Of a DNA stretch of 11,370 bases, positions 7,434 through 11,370 are shown piece after piece. The DNA is from Chloroflexota bacterium (GTDB lineage Bacteria; Chloroflexota; UBA6077; JADZDV01), in contig JADZDV010000089.1 of assembly GCA_020850915.1 (NCBI GenBank), positions 1-11,370 on the forward strand. The letters run 5' to 3'. Numbering within the stretch: the first letter of the stretch is position 1; each line of letters starts with the position of its first letter. The translations under genes were made by a program, and so were the position numbers. The notes below the pieces were generated by a model that worked only from the letters and a program-made list of their open reading frames with translations, had not been told where the DNA came from and searched no databases.

Positions 7434-8000
7434 GTGCTAGCCGACGAAACGCTCGTTGCGTGTCTAGGTCAACGCGACCTGCAAGCGCTCGAGGAGCTGT
7501 ATCGGCGGCACGCTCGGGTTGTCTACTCGATGGCGTTCAAGCTGCTCACTGAGGCTACGGCGGCCGAAGAAGTCGTCCAGGAATGTTTCCTCAAGCTCTG
7601 GCGGCAGCCGGAGCGCTACCAGCGCGATCGCGGCAAGCTGCTGCCCTGGCTGCTCGGTGTCGCGCACCACCGTGCGATCGACGTGCTGCGACGCCAGCGA
7701 CTGGAGCGCCGCCACCACGTGGATCGAGACACCGCCGTCCTGGACGTTGGCGGCGGGGCTGATCTGGACACGCAGGTCTGGGGCAACATGCAGGCCGAGG
7801 CGGTCGGCCGCGCGCTCCAGCGGCTGCCCGATTCGCAGCGTGTCGCCCTGGAGCTTGCATATTTGCGCGGAATGACTCAAAGTGAGATCGCGGTGTTTCT
7901 CGGGGAACCGCTTGGGACGATCAAGACGCGGATGCGTCTCGCACTGCAAAAGCTGCGTGCGACGCCTGAACTCGTGGCATTAGTGGCGGACGCCGGATGA
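7434..8000 (+). CDS. ECF-family RNA polymerase sigma factor
   Basis: With the chosen GTG start the protein has 188 aa. Sigma region 2 spans about residues 19-88: ALEELYRRHARVVY, then EEVVQECFLKLWRQPERY, then LPWLLGVAHHRAIDVLRRQ for -10 recognition and melting. Region 4 spans about 121-176: LPDSQRVALELAYLRGMTQSEIA, with the recognition helix in LGTIKTRMRLALQKL. There is no region 3, as in all ECF factors. The gene overlaps the next one (ATGA), a membrane anti-sigma factor, which marks it as a SigK/RskA-like pair controlled by sequestration. I prefer GTG 7434 because AGGTGA lies ten bases upstream; GTG 7386 or 7380 (16 or 18 residues longer) lack a ribosome-binding site but remain possible. The regulon is unknown. 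Confidence 0.9.
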   Translation: MLADETLVACLGQRDLQALEELYRRHARVVYSMAFKLLTEATAAEEVVQECFLKLWRQPERYQRDRGKLLPWLLGVAHHRAIDVLRRQRLERRHHVDRDTAVLDVGGGADLDTQVWGNMQAEAVGRALQRLPDSQRVALELAYLRGMTQSEIAVFLGEPLGTIKTRMRLALQKLRATPELVALVADAG

Positions 8001-8806
8001 TGACTCGGGACTGCGAGCAGCTCGTGGACCTCCTGCCCGGCAGGGCACTGGGTGCTCTGGAGGCTGGCGAGGACGAGGTCGTCGAGCGACACGTCGATCG
8101 CTGTCCTGACTGCGCCTCAGAGCTGGCCGAGTACCTCCGGGTGAGCGCCCAGCTCGCGGCGCTCGCCCCGGCGCACGATCCACCCCCGGAGCTTGGAGCG
8201 CGGATCTTGGAGGCCGCGCGGGCGGACCTGGAAGATGCGCCGCCACGGCTGGCGGCGCTGCCGCGCCGGCCCATGCGCTGGAGCCTGGCCGGCTGGTGGC
8301 GGCAGGTGTCGCCACAGGTCGCGGCGTTCTCGCTCGGCGCCGCCGCGCTGGCGATCGGCTGGGGCTACAGCACCCAGCAGAGCCTGGATCGCATGCAGAG
8401 CCAGTTGAACGACACGCAGCAGCAGATCGACCGTATTCGCGACAGCTATCAGACGGTGGCGCTGGTGCTGGCAAGCGGGGACATGCGCGTTCAGAACCTG
8501 GGGCCGGGCGAGGTCACGGCCACGGCTTGGGGCAAGGTGTGGACCGATCCGAGCACCGGCAAGGGCATGCTCATGGCGAAGGGCTTGCCGGCTGTTGACG
8601 CGGGGCACTGCTTCCAGGTCTGGCTGACGCGGGATGACCAGCGGATTAGCGCCGGCTTCCTCTACCCCGTTGGCAACGGCGTCTACTACACCGTGCTCCA
8701 GGCGCCCCGCCCGGTGACGGACTACCAGCGAGTTGGCGTGACGATCGAGCCCACGGGCGGAAGTCCAGGGCCGACCACGCCGAGAGTCGTCGGCGGGACG
8801 ATCTAA
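7997..8806 (+). CDS. Membrane anti-sigma factor, zinc-finger plus RskA-type domain
   Basis: 269 aa, starting in the ATGA overlap with the sigma gene. The N-terminal part (1-60) is a zinc-binding anti-sigma domain with HVDRCPDCASEL (H32, C36, C39), which would clamp the sigma factor in the cytoplasm. Residues about 106-123 (QVAAFSLGAAALAIGWGY) form a single membrane helix, followed by a Gln-rich coiled coil (about 126-152). Residues about 155-269 match the extracytoplasmic anti-sigma-K/RskA domain, with AKGLPAVDAGHCFQVWL, ISAGFLYP and the terminal EPTGGSPGPTTPRVVGG signature. Release of the sigma factor would require a signal, either proteolysis or a change at the Cys/His site. An additional cysteine, C205, lies in the outer domain. 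No third gene of the operon is visible; a hairpin follows the stop. Confidence 0.9.
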   Translation: MMTRDCEQLVDLLPGRALGALEAGEDEVVERHVDRCPDCASELAEYLRVSAQLAALAPAHDPPPELGARILEAARADLEDAPPRLAALPRRPMRWSLAGWWRQVSPQVAAFSLGAAALAIGWGYSTQQSLDRMQSQLNDTQQQIDRIRDSYQTVALVLASGDMRVQNLGPGEVTATAWGKVWTDPSTGKGMLMAKGLPAVDAGHCFQVWLTRDDQRISAGFLYPVGNGVYYTVLQAPRPVTDYQRVGVTIEPTGGSPGPTTPRVVGGTI

Positions 8807-8876
8807 ACCAGAGCCGCGGTGGGAGCCGCATGGTCATGCCAGCAGCGTCCGCGGGTTCACCGTAGCTTTGGTTTAG
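8803..8876. terminator. Long imperfect hairpin between convergent genes
   Basis: Bases 8803-8821 and 8858-8876 can form a 19-position stem with 16 Watson-Crick pairs, two G-U pairs and one mismatch, enclosing a 36-base loop that itself holds GCATG/CATGC. The left arm starts on the stop codon of the anti-sigma gene, and the right arm ends 16 bases beyond the stop of the convergent iron-sulfur carrier gene. This placement suggests a bidirectional terminator. There is no following T-run in either direction. Confidence 0.5.
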
Positions 8877-8892
8877 GAGCGACTGGGAGCTG

Positions 8893-9261
8893 TCAGCTAC
8901 AGGGCTTCGGTGCGCCGCCCCCGGCGACCGTGTCGAACGACTGGCCGCAGGAGCACGACTTCACGGCGTTCGGGTTGCGAACCTGGAACCCGCCGCCCAT
9001 CAGGCTCTCTTCGTAATCGATCTCCGAGCCCTGGAGCAGGGTGGCCGAGAACGCGTCTACGAGCACCTTCACGTTGCCAAACGGCACGACGGTGTCGTCC
9101 GGGTCCACGTTCGCGTCCAGCGACATGCCGTACGAGTAGCCGGAGCAGCCGCCCGGCATGACATAGACCCGAAGTCCCGCGTCCGGCGTGCCCTGCTTCT
9201 GTAGAACGCTCTTCAACTGCGTCTGCGCTTCTTCTGTCATCGTCAGCATCGTCTCACTCAC
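8893..9261 (-). CDS. A-type iron-sulfur cluster carrier (HesB/IscA/ErpA family)
   Basis: 122 aa, one HesB-like domain. The three conserved cysteines that bind or pass on Fe-S clusters are C39 (MPGGCSGYSYGM) and the C103-S-C105 pair (NAVKSCSCGQSF). The intervening LVDAFSATLLQGSEIDYEESLMGGGFQVRNPNA is the family core. Such proteins deliver clusters from the assembly machinery to targets such as aconitase or radical-SAM enzymes. No SUF or ISC scaffold genes are adjacent, as is common for stand-alone ErpA-like carriers. The C-terminus is extended by a flexible tail with a fourth cysteine (GGGAPKPCS, C121). The start is uncertain: GTG 9261 fits the usual N-terminus but GGAAGG is only two bases away, while ATG 9249 has no good site. 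It diverges from the phosphoribosyltransferase gene. Confidence 0.93.
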   Translation of the reverse strand: MSETMLTMTEEAQTQLKSVLQKQGTPDAGLRVYVMPGGCSGYSYGMSLDANVDPDDTVVPFGNVKVLVDAFSATLLQGSEIDYEESLMGGGFQVRNPNAVKSCSCGQSFDTVAGGGAPKPCS

Positions 9262-9315
9262 TACCTTCCGCCCGGACTAAGATAGTGTAGCAACGCCCAG
9301 GGAAGGCCTGCACGA
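9262..9315. promoter_or_regulatory. 54-base divergent spacer
   Basis: This spacer separates the Fe-S carrier gene (leftward) and the phosphoribosyltransferase gene (rightward). The motif TACACT on the minus strand (9284-9289) is a candidate -10 for the carrier gene, but no -35 with good spacing is seen. GGAAGG at 9301-9306, nine bases before the ATG at 9316, is the ribosome-binding site of the rightward gene. With so little room the two promoters must overlap. Confidence 0.35.
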
Positions 9316-10728
9316 ATGCCACGCTCTTACCGGGGATCCCATCCCGGGCTCACCACGGACCTCTACCAGCCGGACGCCGCCTATGTGAGCTGGCGGGCGG
9401 GGATGAACGGCCTGGCGACGTTCGACCTGTACGCCCGGTCCGCGCCGTTTGGCGGAGCCTACATGCTGGTCGCTGGCCTGGAGATGGCGCTCGAGTTCAT
9501 TCGCGAGTTCCACTATAGCAACGAGGACCTGCACTTCCTGGCGCAGATTCGCGACTACGATCCCGGCTTTCTGGATTCGCTCCGCGAGCTGCGCTTCAGC
9601 GGTGAGGCGCTCGCCATGCCAGAGGGCTCGATCGCCTTTCCAAACGAGCCGCTCCTGCGGGTGACCGCGCCGTTCCAGGAGGCAGTCCTGCTCGAGTCGG
9701 GACTCCTGCAAGCGGTGAATCTCGCCACGCTGATCGCCACGAAGGCGTCGCGCGTGGCGTACGCCGCGAGTGGCCGGCGGGTGGCCGAGTTTGCCCTCCG
9801 CCGGGCCCAGGAGCCGTACGTGGCGACGCGCTCCTCGTTCATCGGCGGCTGCGCGACGACCTCGTTCCTGGGCGCGGCCTACCAGTTCCGGCTCTTCGCC
9901 ACCGGCACGATCCCCCCTGCGCTCGTACAGCTTTTCGACACCGAGCGGGAGGCGTTCGAGGCCGTGGCCGAAACGTTTAACCGCTACACGCTGCTGCTGG
10001 ACACCTACAACGTCGAGCGCGCGCTCCAGACGGCGGTCGAGGTGGCGCGGAAGTACCGTGACAAGCTCGGCCACACCCTCGCCGCGGTCCGGCTCGACAG
10101 CGGCGACCTGGCCGGGACCAGCCGCTATGTCCGCACGGTGCTTGATCGTGAGGGGCTGCACGACGTCCGAATCGCCCTCAGCGGGGATCTCGACGAGTTC
10201 GAGATCGAGCGGCTCGTCCACGAGGGCGTACCGGCCGACTCGTTTGGCGTTGGCACGAGTCTGGGCGTTGGAGCCGGGTCGGTCGAGCACGGCGTGGAGG
10301 GCGGCGCGCTGGGCGGAGTCTACAAGCTCGTTCAGTACGACGATGCCGCGGGGAACAGCCATCCGAAGGTCAAGATCGCGGACGTGAAGAGCACCTGGCC
10401 GGGTCGGAAGGAGGTCTTTCGTCTTGGCACCTTTGAGCGCGACGTCATCCAGCTTGACGACGAGCCCTGGCCGACGGGCAGCGCCGAGCGTCTGCTCAAG
10501 CCGGTGGTCAGCAACGGACAGGTTGTGTCCGGCAGCCTGCCGCCGCTCTCGGAGATCTGGGAGCTGGCCCAGGCAAACCTGCGCGTCCTGCCGACGGAGT
10601 ACCGACAGCTCGTGCCGACGCGGCCGTATCCGGTGGAGTTCAGTCAGAAACTGAGGGAGCTGCGCGCGCAGGCGATCCCTGGCGAGGGCGAGGGCCTCAA
10701 GCCGTTGAGCGAGGTCGCCGAGCGCTGA
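9316..10728 (+). CDS. Nicotinate phosphoribosyltransferase family protein
   Basis: 470 aa, length as in the family. Such enzymes join nicotinate to PRPP, giving nicotinate mononucleotide in NAD salvage. Landmarks in order are LTTDLYQ (about 12-18), TFDLYARSAPFGG (35-47), PEGSIAFPNEPLLRV (102-116), LIATKASRV (139-147), EFALRRAQEP (158-167), LLDTYN (227-232), VRLDSGDL (258-265), GVGTSLGV (311-318) and YKLVQY (336-341). At the position where relatives carry the histidine that is phosphorylated by ATP (GT-x-x-H), this protein reads GTIPPALV, with Pro at 201. The nearby FIGGCATTSF is also less usual. The fold is hardly in doubt, but classical ATP-coupled activity is. It could be a paralogue with altered activity, so I withhold the symbol pncB. 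It follows its ribosome-binding site by nine bases and converges on the HExxH gene. Confidence 0.88.
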   Translation: MPRSYRGSHPGLTTDLYQPDAAYVSWRAGMNGLATFDLYARSAPFGGAYMLVAGLEMALEFIREFHYSNEDLHFLAQIRDYDPGFLDSLRELRFSGEALAMPEGSIAFPNEPLLRVTAPFQEAVLLESGLLQAVNLATLIATKASRVAYAASGRRVAEFALRRAQEPYVATRSSFIGGCATTSFLGAAYQFRLFATGTIPPALVQLFDTEREAFEAVAETFNRYTLLLDTYNVERALQTAVEVARKYRDKLGHTLAAVRLDSGDLAGTSRYVRTVLDREGLHDVRIALSGDLDEFEIERLVHEGVPADSFGVGTSLGVGAGSVEHGVEGGALGGVYKLVQYDDAAGNSHPKVKIADVKSTWPGRKEVFRLGTFERDVIQLDDEPWPTGSAERLLKPVVSNGQVVSGSLPPLSEIWELAQANLRVLPTEYRQLVPTRPYPVEFSQKLRELRAQAIPGEGEGLKPLSEVAER

Positions 10729-10767
10729 GGCCGCGGGGCGCGCGGGACGCCTGGCCGGATCGGCAGC

Positions 10768-11370
10768 TCAGAGACGGCACTCTTGCTGGTAGCCGCTATT
10801 GTCGGCGATGAGCGCCTCGATGCTGCCGGGATCCTGCTGATAGATCGAGAGCTTCCAGTTCAGCGACTTCTCCAGGTCGTCACGAGGGTTCGGTTTGCCG
10901 CGCGCCCCGACCAGCTCGCCCCAGGTCTTGGCTTCCTCCGCGAAGGCGCGCGCCTCCGCGGCGACACAGCCACGGGGTGAGCGCATGTCCACGCCCGCTA
11001 TCCAGTCCGCGACATGTTTGGCCTCGTGCTCCAGGATCGCCGCGAGGGCGCGGGGGTCGCCACGCGACCATCGACGGTTGATAGAGATCAGCGACTGACC
11101 AGGAATGTAGATCCCCGCGGCCTGGGGGTCCATAAGCTGCCACTCGAGGCGTGTGGCCGTCTGCGAGAGCGCGTTGAGCGACCAGAAATGCTGCGCATCG
11201 AAGAGCGCGCGCAGGGGCGTCTCGAAGCCTGGCTGAGCCTGGATGCTGAAGCCCGGGAGGTCGACGAATCCCGGCCGGGGCCGGATCAGGGCGCTGTCGG
11301 CCGCCGCCGCTCCCGGGGCGGTGGGAGCCGGGGCCGCGGGGGGCGCAACCGCGGCGGTCGGAGGCGCCAC
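10768..11370 (-). CDS. HExxH-motif protein, probable exported metallopeptidase-like protein (partial)
   Basis: The last 200 codons of a leftward gene are visible; the frame is still open at the window edge, so the true start lies beyond it. The visible N-terminal part is a Pro/Ala-rich low-complexity linker (about 1-25), usual between a signal peptide or membrane anchor and an outer domain. A globular domain follows with WQLMDPQAAGIYIP and then AAILEHEAKHVADWIAG, which holds an HExxH zinc-binding motif (H115, E116, H119). Downstream, CVAAEARAFAEEAKTW offers a third ligand (E139 or E145/E146). Two cysteines (C135 and C198, next to the end) could form a disulfide, fitting an exported protein. 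I cannot assign a peptidase family. It may also be a non-peptidase zinc protein. It is convergent with the phosphoribosyltransferase gene, 39 bases away. Confidence 0.72.
   Translation of the reverse strand: MAPPTAAVAPPAAPAPTAPGAAAADSALIRPRPGFVDLPGFSIQAQPGFETPLRALFDAQHFWSLNALSQTATRLEWQLMDPQAAGIYIPGQSLISINRRWSRGDPRALAAILEHEAKHVADWIAGVDMRSPRGCVAAEARAFAEEAKTWGELVGARGKPNPRDDLEKSLNWKLSIYQQDPGSIEALIADNSGYQQECRL

Overview
The window is GC-rich (strongly G/C at third codon positions in the core genes). It reads like a chromosomal stretch of a free-living, high-GC bacterium. A Chloroflexota (Thermomicrobia-like) or actinobacterial-type host is my best guess, from the mix of an ECF sigma factor with an RskA-type anti-sigma factor, DUF433/DUF5615 pairs, and a C/G-rich intergenic hairpin of a kind I associate with Chloroflexota genomes. 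No rRNA, tRNA or CRISPR array is visible, so the assignment is inference.

Left part (1-2611) looks accessory and partly decayed. Reading leftwards, a GIY-YIG nuclease/DUF4357 gene starts at 1326, hits an in-frame TGA at 1209-1207, continues as recognisable homology to about 1078, then disappears. Its C-terminal DUF4357 portion reappears at about 565-263. The space between is filled almost exactly by an intact-looking 149-aa gene for a zinc-ribbon, glycine-rich membrane protein (1049-600). To the left (1-262) are two neighbouring hairpins built on TGGCAC/GTGCCA. To the right are an unrecognised 109-aa gene (1831-1502) and a DUF433/DUF5615 putative antitoxin-toxin pair (2019-2611) with a 4-nt overlap.

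Right part (2694-11370) is core-like. An enolase-superfamily (mandelate racemase/muconate lactonizing type) enzyme on + converges with a full-length aconitase A on -, separated by two strong hairpins. Upstream of aconitase lies about 750 bases without a convincing gene, holding three inverted repeats and a candidate promoter. Then come an ECF sigma factor and its anti-sigma factor (ATGA overlap), running rightwards. A 19-bp imperfect stem separates these from a convergent A-type iron-sulfur carrier (HesB/IscA/ErpA family). A nicotinate phosphoribosyltransferase homologue diverges from the carrier gene; it has proline where the family's active-site histidine is expected. The window ends inside a leftward gene with an HExxH motif, a probable exported metallopeptidase-like protein whose start lies beyond base 11370.

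Functional links: the Fe-S enzyme aconitase and an Fe-S carrier flank an ECF sigma/anti-sigma switch. This may be coincidence, or may mark a shared oxidative or metal stress response; the sequence does not decide it. The strongest unusual signals are the split GIY-YIG/DUF4357 gene with a foreign gene in its middle, the His-to-Pro position in the nicotinate phosphoribosyltransferase, and the structured non-coding stretch before the sigma factor. I do not see a clearly new multi-gene system.
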